Assembly: GCA_946479335.1 (NCBI GenBank)
Contig: CAMLFP010000118.1
Span: forward strand, 1-14,006
DNA: 14,006 nt
Source: an uncultured Archangium sp.
GTDB lineage: Bacteria; Myxococcota; Myxococcia; Myxococcales; Myxococcaceae
Direction: 5' to 3'
A model generated the notes under the pieces. It was given only the letters and a program-made list of their open reading frames with translations, had not been told where the DNA came from and made no database searches. Below are positions 6,795 to 13,830 of this stretch, piece by piece. Position numbers and translations under genes: made by a program. Within the stretch, counting starts at the first letter, position 1; each line of letters opens with the position of its first letter.

Positions 6795-7733
6795 GTGAAG
6801 ACCTTCTCCCTGCACGCCGGGCTGTTCCTCGCCACCTGCCTCAGCACCTTCTTCGTCTTCCGCGACGCGTTCGACGGAGGCGTCCTCGGTGATGACGTCG
6901 ACAAGTGGTGGGGCTCGTTCCTCTACGCGGCGGTGGTGATGCTGATTCTCACCGCGCACGAGATGGGCCACTTCCTCATGGCGCGCGCCCACGGCGTCGA
7001 CTCGAGCTGGCCCTACTTCCTCCCGTTGCCGCTGGGCTTCGGCACGCTGGGCGCGGTCATCCGGCTGAAGGGCCGAATCCCCACGCGCGACGCGCTGGTC
7101 GACATCGGCGCGGCGGGCCCGCTGGCCGGGTTGCTCATCGCGGTGCCGATGCTCTTCGTCGGCGCGGCGCTGTCCACCGTGGAGCGCCTGCCGGACGACG
7201 TGAACGTCACGCTGCCGCCCGCGATGTCGCTGCTGCACCTCGCCTCAGACCTCGGGCTGTGGCTCAAGTCGGAGTTCTTCGGCGGCGCCGCGCCGGCACT
7301 GCCGCGCTACCAGCTCTTCGGTGACAACCTGCTGACGCTGCTGGCGGTGCGGGTCACCCACGGCGCGCTGCCGCCGGGCACCGACCTCATCGCGCACCCC
7401 GTCTTCCTCGCGGCGTGGTTCGGCCTGGTGATGACGATGCTCAACCTGCTGCCGGTGGGGCAGCTCGACGGCGGGCACCTCACGCACGCGTGGTACGGCG
7501 AGCGCGCGGAGGCGCTGGGGCGACGCGTGGCCTCCGGCGCGTTGGTGTGCGCACTGCTCTTCAGCGCGTCGTGGCTGGTGTGGTTCTTCCTCATCACCAA
7601 GGTGGTGCGGGTGACGCACCCGCCGGTCGCGCAGCCCGAGGTGCCGCTGAGCCGCGGGCGCCAGGTCGTCGTCGTCATCACCTGGGTGATGACCGCGCTG
7701 ACCTTCATGCCGATGCCGATTTCGATGGCGTGA
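6795..7733 (+). CDS. Site-2 protease (M50) family membrane metallopeptidase
   Basis: A 312-residue polytopic protein, started at GTG 6795, four bases after the preceding stop. The M50 signatures are clear: HEMGH at residues 55-59 inside a hydrophobic helix (zinc ligands and catalytic Glu56), and NLLPVGQLDGGH at 217-228, where Asp225 is the expected third zinc ligand. Several further hydrophobic segments (about 7-22, 40-60, 105-125, 200-222, 248-268, 290-310) make it an integral inner-membrane enzyme. Site-2 proteases cut membrane-embedded substrates, often anti-sigma factors or signalling proteins. The FLPLPLGFGTLGAVIRLKGRIPTRDALVDIGAAGPLAG-type region resembles the EGY-like site-2 protease subgroup (my recollection of the family). 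No PDZ domain is seen. It is the last gene of the three-gene run, and its 3' end overlaps the opposing DUF2200 gene. Confidence 0.9.
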   Translation: MKTFSLHAGLFLATCLSTFFVFRDAFDGGVLGDDVDKWWGSFLYAAVVMLILTAHEMGHFLMARAHGVDSSWPYFLPLPLGFGTLGAVIRLKGRIPTRDALVDIGAAGPLAGLLIAVPMLFVGAALSTVERLPDDVNVTLPPAMSLLHLASDLGLWLKSEFFGGAAPALPRYQLFGDNLLTLLAVRVTHGALPPGTDLIAHPVFLAAWFGLVMTMLNLLPVGQLDGGHLTHAWYGERAEALGRRVASGALVCALLFSASWLVWFFLITKVVRVTHPPVAQPEVPLSRGRQVVVVITWVMTALTFMPMPISMA

Positions 7734-8079
7734 CGCGGAGGACGCGCTCCAGCGCCTTCCCGCGCGCGAGCTCGTCGATGAGCTTGTCCAGCACGCGGAT
7801 TTTCCACAGCAGCGGGTCTTCGATGTCCTCCACGCGCACCCCGCACACCACGCCGGTCACCGCCTTCGCGTTGCGGTGCAGCTTCGCCTTCGCGAAGAAG
7901 GTCTCGAGGTCGACCTCTGCAGCGCACAGCTTCTTCACCTGCGCGACGGAATAGCCGGTGAGCCAGGTGATGACCGCGTCGACCTCCTGCTTCGTGCGGC
8001 CCTTCTTCTCGGCCTTCCGCACGTAGAGCGGGTACACGGCGGCGAACGGGAGCGCGGCGAGGCGGAGCTTCGGAGCCAT
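7705..8079 (-). CDS. DUF2200 family protein
   Basis: A 124-residue protein matching the DUF2200 pattern as I recall it: VYPLYVRKAEKKGRTKQEVD, WLTGYS, VDLETFFAKA, VTGVVCGVRVEDIEDPL and KIRVLDKLIDELARGK. Family length is about 110-125 residues, so it appears complete. The ATG at 8079 gives MAPKLRLAALPF; an in-frame GTG at 8088 adds three residues and cannot be excluded. It has no signal peptide or membrane helix and is expected to be cytoplasmic. Molecular function of the family is unknown to me. It is convergent with the site-2 protease gene, the two 3' ends overlapping by 29 bp, and divergent from the lipoprotein at 8171. Confidence 0.88.
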   Translation of the reverse strand: MAPKLRLAALPFAAVYPLYVRKAEKKGRTKQEVDAVITWLTGYSVAQVKKLCAAEVDLETFFAKAKLHRNAKAVTGVVCGVRVEDIEDPLLWKIRVLDKLIDELARGKALERVLRVTPSKSASA

Positions 8080-8170
8080 CGGGCCCACCGTACCCGCTCC
8101 GTCACGTGCCGGTCATCGCGGGCGACGCGGGCCACCGACGCGGCGCGCGCCTGTGTCAGACGGCGCGGCC

Positions 8171-8890
8171 ATGCTCCGCTTCGCCCTCGCCCTCCTCTTC
8201 GTCTCGTGCGCGCCGGCGTCGACGCCCGGCCCCGAGGTCACCGTGTCGGGCCGCGCCTTCACCTTCGGGCCCTCGGGCGACCTCACGTTGACCGGCGCGA
8301 AGCTGTACGCGCTGGGCTTCGAAGACGCGGGCACCACGCTGCCGGAGGCGCCCTACGACTTCACGCTGCAGGCGCCCTCGAAGCGCAGCCACGCCTTCGT
8401 GATTGAGCAGGAGGGCTTCATGCCCACGCAGACCGCGACGCTGGAGGTCGACGAGACGGGCCTCGACCTCGTGGGCTTTCAGGTGCCGACGCTCGACCTC
8501 GCGAACCTGCTGGGCCAGTTCATCCCCGCGGAGCTGGACGCCACGCGCTGTCAGATTGCGACCACCATCTCGCGGCTGGGCACCGAGCCGTACGGCGGCT
8601 CCGGCCTGGGCCTCGAGGGCGTCACCGTGGAGCTCTCACCCGCGCTGCCGCGCGACGGCAAGGCGCACGGCCCGGTCTACTTCCGCTACGTGAATGACAA
8701 CTTCATCTACCCAGACCCGGAGCTCACCGCGTCGACCATCGACGGCGGCGTGCTGTACGTGAACGTGCCGCCGGGCCGGTACACGCTGACCGCGAAGAAG
8801 GATGGGCACCGCTTCACCAGCGTGACGCTCGACTGTCGCGCGGGCGTGCTGGTGAACGCCGCACCGCCGCGCGGCCTGCAGGAAGAGTGA
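8171..8890 (+). CDS. Predicted lipoprotein with carboxypeptidase-regulatory-like beta folds
   Basis: A 239-residue predicted lipoprotein. The ATG at 8171 gives a compact signal peptide MLRFALALLFVSC with the lipobox Cys at residue 13; an in-frame GTG at 8153 would add six residues before it and is less likely. The mature part reads as beta-sandwich repeats: EVTVSGRAFTFGPSGDLTLTGAKLYAL, then FEDAGTTLPEAPYDFTLQ, and near the C-terminus LYVNVPPGRYTLTAKKDG, the last typical of carboxypeptidase-regulatory-like folds seen in many surface lipoproteins. No catalytic motif is apparent, and the family is not identified. It is a single gene divergent from DUF2200 across a 91-bp gap that holds no obvious promoter, with no close downstream partner on its strand. 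Confidence 0.78.
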   Translation: MLRFALALLFVSCAPASTPGPEVTVSGRAFTFGPSGDLTLTGAKLYALGFEDAGTTLPEAPYDFTLQAPSKRSHAFVIEQEGFMPTQTATLEVDETGLDLVGFQVPTLDLANLLGQFIPAELDATRCQIATTISRLGTEPYGGSGLGLEGVTVELSPALPRDGKAHGPVYFRYVNDNFIYPDPELTASTIDGGVLYVNVPPGRYTLTAKKDGHRFTSVTLDCRAGVLVNAAPPRGLQEE

Positions 8891-9085
8891 CGCGCAGCCG
8901 ACCCCTTCACCGGCAGCGTGGAGGTCTCGTTCGCTCCAGCTGCCTGGCGGCACGCGCTTCACGTGAACGCGGCGCTGGCGTCGTCCGTCGGTGCCGCCGC
9001 TCGTCGCGTGGTCCGGCACAGTGAGGGCCCAGCCCGTGCGCGGTGTCGGAGTTCGACCAGAAGCCGACGGAGCCACTGGGCAGCG

Positions 9086-9952
9086 TCAGAAGGTCAGGCC
9101 AACCGCCGCCATCGGCCCGTTGATGCTGGGCGCGGTGGTGAAGAGCGTCACCACGTTGCCCGCCTGGCTCGCCTCCAGCGCCTGGAAGCGCCAGCCCAGC
9201 TGCGCCTCGAAGATGCTCCACCACCGCAGCACCAGCGACGCGCGGAACTCGAACTGCCGGTACGGCAGCGGGGTGACGAACACCGCGGAGTCGATGCCGA
9301 AGTGGTCATTCAACATCGCGCGCACGTTGCTGCCGAACGCGAAGCCCACCGCCGCGGCCTGCGGCGTGTTGATGACGTCGACGCCGGCCAGCACGCGCCA
9401 GGTGATTTCTTCGCGCGAGAAGATGGCCCAGCCGCCGAGGCCCATGAAGTGCCCGAGGAAGCCGGTGGTGTTGACGTCTGCGAAGCCGAAGCCCGTGTAG
9501 CCGGCCATCAGCGCGAACTTGCCGATGTCGGCCTCCGCGCGCACGTCGACCGTCAACCCGGGAGACAGCCGCGTCACGCCGATGCTGCCCGAGGCCAGCG
9601 CGAGGAAGTGCTTCTTGCGCGTCGACTCCATGAACGAGCCGGCGAAGGTGGTCTTCGTGCCCGGCTTCGCGGCGGGCGCCGACGGCTGCGGCTGCGCGGG
9701 CGCGTTCGGGTCGACCGCGGCGTTCGAATAGGTGCCCGGCTGCGCGTACTGAAACTGCTGCGGGTCGGGCGCGGGCGGAGGCTGGTCACCCTGCGGCGGC
9801 ACGTCGGCCGGGGCTTGCGGCTCATCGACCGGCACCATCGGCGGCGGCGAGTACTCATCGCTCTGCGCGAGCGCGGCGGAAGCCTGCAGCGCGAAGACGG
9901 CGAGCAGAACGCGAGGCGACATGGCCGTGAGACGCAGGGGGAGGCGTTTCAT
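9086..9952 (-). CDS. Predicted outer-membrane beta-barrel protein
   Basis: A 288-residue protein with a Sec signal peptide (about residues 1-29, ending ALA before QSDE). GGTGAG lies just upstream of the ATG at 9952. A Pro/Gln-rich, low-complexity linker (about 30-97) follows, then a region of alternating hydrophobic and polar residues with many aromatic and Gly residues (KHFLALASGSIGVTRLS, FALMAGYTGFGFADV, FEFRASLVLRWWSIFEAQLGW). The protein ends in LTF, and a C-terminal Phe is the usual recognition signal for outer-membrane barrel assembly. The barrel is small (about 8 strands by rough inspection), and no specific transporter or enzyme family could be recognised. It is a single gene on the minus strand, upstream-adjacent to the gap before mnmG. 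Confidence 0.72.
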   Translation of the reverse strand: MKRLPLRLTAMSPRVLLAVFALQASAALAQSDEYSPPPMVPVDEPQAPADVPPQGDQPPPAPDPQQFQYAQPGTYSNAAVDPNAPAQPQPSAPAAKPGTKTTFAGSFMESTRKKHFLALASGSIGVTRLSPGLTVDVRAEADIGKFALMAGYTGFGFADVNTTGFLGHFMGLGGWAIFSREEITWRVLAGVDVINTPQAAAVGFAFGSNVRAMLNDHFGIDSAVFVTPLPYRQFEFRASLVLRWWSIFEAQLGWRFQALEASQAGNVVTLFTTAPSINGPMAAVGLTF

Positions 9953-10382
9953 TCACTCACCATGGATCAACTCCGTCACGAAACGTACCGTTGCGGCACA
10001 CACCGAAAGACTGGCTTCTCGAACGCACGAATCGCCCGTTGAAGGGTCGATGGTGGCGCGCTGCCTCGGAGCGCGCGATGGCCTCCGGGCTCACGTGAAG
10101 GAAGCGGTCGGCCCTGCGGGTCGCGAGGTCGTGGCGCAGCTCACCGAGCGCGACACCGCTCTGCATCGAGGGCACCGCGCGGTGTTGGCGTGTGAGGTGC
10201 GCGCGTCGCGCCGATGAGCGCCTCGTCGACTTGATGGCATACGCCGACGCCGGAACGCCGGGCCCTCGTGCCGCGAGCGCTTCACCGGCGCGCGTCTCGC
10301 GCTCCCATCGCGGTGCCCATCACCGGCTCTGGCGGGCCTCGCAGTACGGGTTTCATCGGAACTTAAGGTACACGCCCTCTTC
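9953..10382. other. Gap of about 430 bp before mnmG without a supportable gene
   Basis: No ORF here shows family-like features. A 55-codon plus-strand ORF (about 10050-10217) and a 72-codon minus-strand ORF (9957-10175) oppose each other without ribosome sites or recognisable motifs. The region should contain the mnmG promoter and that of the divergent beta-barrel gene. A TAAGGT hexamer near 10365 resembles a -10 element, but no matching -35 was found. It may contain decayed coding sequence, but nothing identifiable. Confidence 0.5.
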
Positions 10383-12188
10383 ATGGAGTCTTTCGACGTC
10401 ATCGTGGTGGGCCTCGGGCACGCGGGCTGCGAAGCCGCGCTGGCCTGCGCGCGCATGGGGCTCTCGACGTTGGGCCTGACGCTGCGCACCTCGGGCATCG
10501 CGGTGATGAGCTGCAACCCGGCCATCGGCGGCACCGCGAAGGGCCACCTGGTGAAGGAGCTCGACGCGCTCGGCGGCGAGATGGCCCACGCGGCCGACCT
10601 GACGGGCACGCACTTCGTGACGTTGAACGCGTCGAAGGGCCCGGCGGTGCGCGCGACGCGCGTGCTGTGCGAGCGCGACGCGTACGCCGCGCAGATGCAG
10701 TCGGTGATTTTCTCCACGCCGAACCTCACCGTGCACGAGGGCGAGTGCGCGGAGCTGCTGACGGAGGGCGGACGCATCACCGGCGCGCGCCTCGCCGACG
10801 GCCGTGCGTTCTCGTCGCGCGCGGTGGTGGTGACGACGGGCACCTTCCTCCAGGCGCTGATGCACGTGGGCGACGAGAAGTCGGTCGGCGGGCGCCTTGG
10901 CGACGCGGCGGCGACCGGGCTCTCGCACTCACTCAAGGCGCTCGGCTTCTCGCTCGGCCGCTTCAAGACCGGCACGCCCGCGCGGCTCTTCCGCGACTCG
11001 ATTCACTGGGAGCGCTGTGAAGCACAACCCGGCGAAAAGTCTCCACGGCCCTTTTCGCTGCGCACGAGACTCAATCATTTCCCGCTCCGGCCGCACGTCG
11101 ACTGCGCGGTGACGCACACCACGCCGCGCACGCACGAGATCCTCCGCGCGAACCTGCACTGCTCGCCGCTGTTCCAGGGCGAGATTACGGGGCGCGGGCC
11201 GCGCTACTGCCCGTCGCTCGAAGACAAGGTGGTGCGCTTCGCGAACCGCGAGCGCCACACCATTTTCCTCGAGCCGGAAGGGCCGACCTCGAACCTCGTG
11301 TACCCGGCGGGCCTGTCGACCAGCATGCCGGCCGAGGTGCAGCTGGAATTCCTCCGCAGCATCCCCGGGCTCGAGGACGTGCGCGTCGCGCGCTACGGCT
11401 ACGCGGTCGAATACGACTATTCACCGCCCACCCAACTGCACGCGACGCTGGAGACCAAGCGCGTGCGCGGGCTCTTCTTCGCGGGCCAGCTCAACGGCAC
11501 CTCTGGCTACGAGGAGGCCGCGTTCCAGGGCCTGATGGCCGGCATCAACGCGGGCCTGCAGGTGAAGGGCGAAGCGCCGCTGGTGCTGGGGCGCCACGAA
11601 GCGCACGGCGCGGTGCTGCTCGACGAGCTCGTCACCCGCGGCGTCGACGAACCGTTTCGCATGCTGACCAGCCGCAGCGAGCATCGCCTCGTGCTTCGCG
11701 AAGGCAACGCGGAGTACCGGCTGCGAGCCCACGGCGCGCGTGTCGGGCTGGTGTCAGCCGAAGCGGCGCGCGAGACCGAAGTGCGTGCTGGCCAGATTCG
11801 CGACGAGCTGGCGCGGCTCGAGTCAGCGCGGTTGCTGACCAAACTTCGGCGCACCGAGGTCACGTATGCGTCGCTGGCTTCGGAAGACCCGCAGCGCCCC
11901 TCCCTGCCGCCAGAGGTGACCGCCGAGGTCGAGGTCGAGGCCAAGTACGCAGGCTATGTCCGCCAGGCGAACGCGGCATGGACGCGCAGAGGCGACGTGC
12001 ACGACGCGTGGCAGATTCCTGAGTCGTTCCGCTTCTCTACGGTGCGTGGGCTGTCGGCCGAAGCGGTCGAGAAGCTGGAGCGCACGCGCCCTGGCACCGT
12101 GGGCCACGCCCGGCGGATTCCGGGGCTGACCCCGGCCGCGGTGAGCCTGTTGTTGGTGGCGCTGCGACGCGAAACAGAAGCGCACTGA
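10383..12188 (+). CDS. mnmG: tRNA uridine-5-carboxymethylaminomethyl modification enzyme MnmG (GidA)
   Basis: A 601-residue protein, slightly short of the usual 620-630 but with all hallmark motifs. The FAD-binding dinucleotide fold starts MESFDVIVVGLGHAGCEAA, followed by NPAIGGTAKGHLVKELDALGG. The two family signatures appear as GPRYCPSLEDKVVRF and AGQLNGTSGYEEAAFQG. The C-terminus has the helical ARRIPGLTPAAVSLLL region that contacts MnmE and tRNA. With MnmE it installs the cmnm5 group on the wobble uridine of certain tRNAs. The ATG at 10383 gives the canonical N-terminus, though no Shine-Dalgarno is visible before it. Although gidA and gidB are often adjacent, here an opposing DUF5063 gene and parS sites separate them. 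mnmE is not in the window. Confidence 0.97.
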   Translation: MESFDVIVVGLGHAGCEAALACARMGLSTLGLTLRTSGIAVMSCNPAIGGTAKGHLVKELDALGGEMAHAADLTGTHFVTLNASKGPAVRATRVLCERDAYAAQMQSVIFSTPNLTVHEGECAELLTEGGRITGARLADGRAFSSRAVVVTTGTFLQALMHVGDEKSVGGRLGDAAATGLSHSLKALGFSLGRFKTGTPARLFRDSIHWERCEAQPGEKSPRPFSLRTRLNHFPLRPHVDCAVTHTTPRTHEILRANLHCSPLFQGEITGRGPRYCPSLEDKVVRFANRERHTIFLEPEGPTSNLVYPAGLSTSMPAEVQLEFLRSIPGLEDVRVARYGYAVEYDYSPPTQLHATLETKRVRGLFFAGQLNGTSGYEEAAFQGLMAGINAGLQVKGEAPLVLGRHEAHGAVLLDELVTRGVDEPFRMLTSRSEHRLVLREGNAEYRLRAHGARVGLVSAEAARETEVRAGQIRDELARLESARLLTKLRRTEVTYASLASEDPQRPSLPPEVTAEVEVEAKYAGYVRQANAAWTRRGDVHDAWQIPESFRFSTVRGLSAEAVEKLERTRPGTVGHARRIPGLTPAAVSLLLVALRRETEAH

Positions 12189-12205
12189 GCTTCCTCTGCT
12201 TTTTT
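12177..12205 (+). terminator. Possible weak terminator after mnmG
   Basis: GAAGC (12177-12181) can pair with GCTTC (12189-12193) across the mnmG stop, and a run of six T (12200-12205) follows six bases later. The stem is short (5 bp, 7-base loop), so strength is uncertain, but the position just past the stop fits a terminator. Confidence 0.4.
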
Positions 12206-12225
12206 CGGGGTCCACCTCCGCCTCC

Positions 12226-12249
12226 CCCTCTCCCGATTTCGGGAGTGGG
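12226..12249. other. Strong hairpin downstream of mnmG
   Basis: An imperfect palindrome with its core CTCCCGA/TCGGGAG (12230-12245), extended by three more pairs on either side of one T-T mismatch. It lacks a following T tract on either strand, so it is not a standard intrinsic terminator. It could stabilise the mnmG 3' end or serve as a bidirectional transcription barrier. Confidence 0.45.
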
Positions 12250-12269
12250 TCGGGGTGAGGGCCGCGAAC

Positions 12270-12283
12270 GTTTCACGTGAAAC
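12270..12283. promoter_or_regulatory. parS site 1 (ParB binding)
   Basis: GTTTCACGTGAAAC is a perfect 14-bp palindrome equal to the core of the canonical bacterial parS (16-mer TGTTTCACGTGAAACA). It lies between mnmG and the DUF5063 gene. ParB binds such sites and spreads to form the segregation complex near the origin. Confidence 0.88.
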
Positions 12284-12333
12284 CAGACTGACGCTTCCGC
12301 GGCGCGCCAGAAACACAACGCGAGAGCTCTGAC

Positions 12334-12347
12334 GTTTCACGTGAAAC
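12334..12347. promoter_or_regulatory. parS site 2 (ParB binding)
   Basis: A second identical GTTTCACGTGAAAC palindrome, 64 bp from site 1 (start to start), with flanks C and A so that the 16-mer differs from the canonical parS at one end only. It is intergenic. Confidence 0.88.
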
Positions 12348-12469
12348 ATGGGGCACCGGAGAGAGCCTTGAATCAGCTCCCGGGGCAGCGGAGCCAGTCC
12401 AGAGCGCGCCGACGGAGCCTTGTGGGCGCCAATGCGGGGGCGCGGGCAGCGCTTCGCGTCGCAAGTCAA

Positions 12470-12949
12470 TCAGTGCAGCGGCTCCAGCTCGGCGCACGCG
12501 TGGTGCAACGCCCGGAGCGCACCGACGGCGTGGGTTCCCCAGTGCGATTGAAGCAACAGCCTCCAGTGCCAGACCGCAGTCGCGAGATGTCCACCGCTCC
12601 ACAGCTCAAGACCACGCTTCACGTCGCGGTAGATGTCGAGCAAATCGTCGGAGAGGTCGCCCGCGCCGACTCGACTCTCGACATCGAAGATCTCCAGCGT
12701 CTCGAAGTAGCACTCGAAGCGGTCGAAACCGGGCCAATCGCTTGGCGGCGCCGGAGACGGCCCCGGACCGACCTTCTCCTCTGCATCCATTGCCGATAGC
12801 GCGAGACCCGCCAGATAGAGCTCCAACACCCGAACACGCGCGGTCTTCACGCGTTCCAGCAACGCCAACGCTGCGGCCCCTTCGATGAACCCGCAGAACC
12901 GCTCAGCCTGCTTCGCGAACGCGACGCCCTCTTTCATGCAGGGGAGCAT
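12470..12949 (-). CDS. DUF5063 family protein
   Basis: A 159-residue cytoplasmic protein matching DUF5063 as I recall it: FAKQAERFCGFIEG at the start, RVLELYLAGLAL, then DLSDDLLDIYRDVKRGLELW and the C-terminal AVWHWRLLLQSHWGTHAVGALRALH. It has no signal or membrane segment. Start choice is between ATG 12949 and ATG 12937; neither has a clear ribosome site, and the longer is given. A parS palindrome occupies 12957-12970, only 8 bp from the start codon, so ParB binding could affect its expression. It lies on the opposite strand between mnmG and rsmG. The function of the family is unknown to me. Confidence 0.85.
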   Translation of the reverse strand: MLPCMKEGVAFAKQAERFCGFIEGAAALALLERVKTARVRVLELYLAGLALSAMDAEEKVGPGPSPAPPSDWPGFDRFECYFETLEIFDVESRVGAGDLSDDLLDIYRDVKRGLELWSGGHLATAVWHWRLLLQSHWGTHAVGALRALHHACAELEPLH

Positions 12950-12956
12950 CGCCCAT

Positions 12957-12970
12957 GTTTCACGTGAAAC
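12957..12970. promoter_or_regulatory. parS site 3 (ParB binding)
   Basis: A third GTTTCACGTGAAAC palindrome. With its flanks (T and T) it differs from the canonical 16-mer TGTTTCACGTGAAACA at one base. It sits in the divergent region between the DUF5063 gene and rsmG. Confidence 0.9.
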
Positions 12971-12978
12971 TTGGCGCC

Positions 12979-13033
12979 TGTGGAGAAGCTGTGAGAAAGC
13001 CGGCTCTCCCAAGGAGATTCGCGCTGTGGACAA
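12979..13033. promoter_or_regulatory. DnaA-box-like words in the rsmG leader
   Basis: TGTGGAGAA (12979-12987) and TGTGGACAA (13025-13033) each differ by one base from TGTGGATAA, the reverse complement of the E. coli DnaA box. The second equals the TTGTCCACA version used in some high-GC bacteria and contains the GTG start of rsmG. They lie next to parS site 3. Two words in 55 bp are suggestive but not conclusive, and no AT-rich unwinding element is seen nearby. Confidence 0.35.
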
Positions 13034-13670
13034 CTCTGCCTCTCTTCTCTCCTCCGGCCTGCAGACACTCGGGCTGGAGCTCCCCGTCGAAGCGCAGGCG
13101 CGGCTGCTCGCGTACGCCTCGGAGCTCCTCAAGTGGAACGAGAAGGTCTCGCTCACCGCGATTACCCGCCCTGATGAGGTCGTCGAGAAGCACCTGCTCG
13201 ACTCGCTCGCGGTGCTTCCCGAAGTGACGGGCGCTTCGCTGCTCGATCTCGGGGCGGGCGCGGGGCTGCCCGGCATTCCACTCGCCGTCGCCCTGCCCTC
13301 CTTGCACTGCACGCTCGTCGACGCGGTCGCGAAGAAGGTGAGCTTCATGAAAGCGGGCGCGGTGAAGGCCGGGGTCGCCACGCGCGTGCGCGCCATTCAC
13401 GCCCGCGCGGAGGGGAACGCGGAGAAAGAAGGCCTGCCGCGCGTCGACTGCGTCATCTCCCGCGCGTTCATGGATGTAGGGCCGTTTCTGCTGCTGGCGC
13501 GCCACTACCTCGCGCCCGGCGCGCACGTCGTCACCATGCTTGGCCAGACGCCGCCTGAAGAGGCGCTGCGGAAGAACGCCGAGGCCGCGGGGCTGAAGTT
13601 GCTCTCCCGGAGGACCTTTTCTCTCCCCTTCTCCGGCGACCCGCGCGGCGTCGCGGTCTTCGGGAGCTGA
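13026..13670 (+). CDS. rsmG: 16S rRNA (guanine527-N7)-methyltransferase RsmG (GidB)
   Basis: A 214-residue protein of normal family length. The GTG at 13026 is chosen because AAGGAG lies nine bases upstream (13011-13016) and it gives a family-like N-terminus; a longer in-frame reading from 12885 would run through the parS site. Hallmarks are LLKWNEKVSLTAI and KHLLDSLAVL, then the SAM-binding LLDLGAGAGLPGIPLAV (from about residue 72), DAVAKKVSFM and ISRAFMDV, and a C-terminal LPFSGDPRGVAVF. It methylates G527 in the 530 loop of 16S rRNA; its loss gives low-level streptomycin resistance in other bacteria. It is often encoded beside mnmG and just before parA/parB; the downstream gene lies outside this window. 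Confidence 0.96.
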   Translation: MDNSASLLSSGLQTLGLELPVEAQARLLAYASELLKWNEKVSLTAITRPDEVVEKHLLDSLAVLPEVTGASLLDLGAGAGLPGIPLAVALPSLHCTLVDAVAKKVSFMKAGAVKAGVATRVRAIHARAEGNAEKEGLPRVDCVISRAFMDVGPFLLLARHYLAPGAHVVTMLGQTPPEEALRKNAEAAGLKLLSRRTFSLPFSGDPRGVAVFGS

Positions 13671-13830
13671 CCTCCACAGAGGCGTCAGCACCTGCCGCGT
13701 CGGCGCTCTTCGTCTTCTGCGGCTCGTCACATCTACGGCGCCCCCAACGAGACACCACGAGGACGATGCCGTTCTTTGCGCTTCGCGACGCTCGCCTCGG
13801 CGCGCCGCCGTAGCCCCCCGCACCGCTCAG
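13671..13830. other. Non-coding stretch between rsmG and the 13-bp array
   Basis: About 160 bp with no supportable gene. A pair of 8-bp inverted words, CTACGGCG (13733-13740) and CGCCGTAG (13806-13813), is probably chance given the 65-bp separation. No terminator with a T tract follows rsmG. Confidence 0.4.

Noticed and set aside
5240..6904. Minus-strand 554-codon open frame
   Set aside because: Arg/Ala/Leu-rich shadow of the Cys-rich lipoprotein and the next two genes, which have signal peptides and family motifs.
8958..8967. TTCACGTGAA palindrome resembling parS
   Set aside because: Outside the 10-bp core it mismatches the parS palindrome at three positions of 14, so it is a weak candidate compared with the three exact sites.
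10012..10026. 15-bp word TGGCTTCTCGAACGC also present at 2127-2141
   Set aside because: It lies upstream of two minus-strand genes, but one such match is plausible by chance in 14 kb of biased composition.
9957..10175. Minus-strand 72-codon ORF before mnmG
   Set aside because: No ribosome site, no recognised motif, and a weak opposing ORF overlaps it; insufficient to call a gene.
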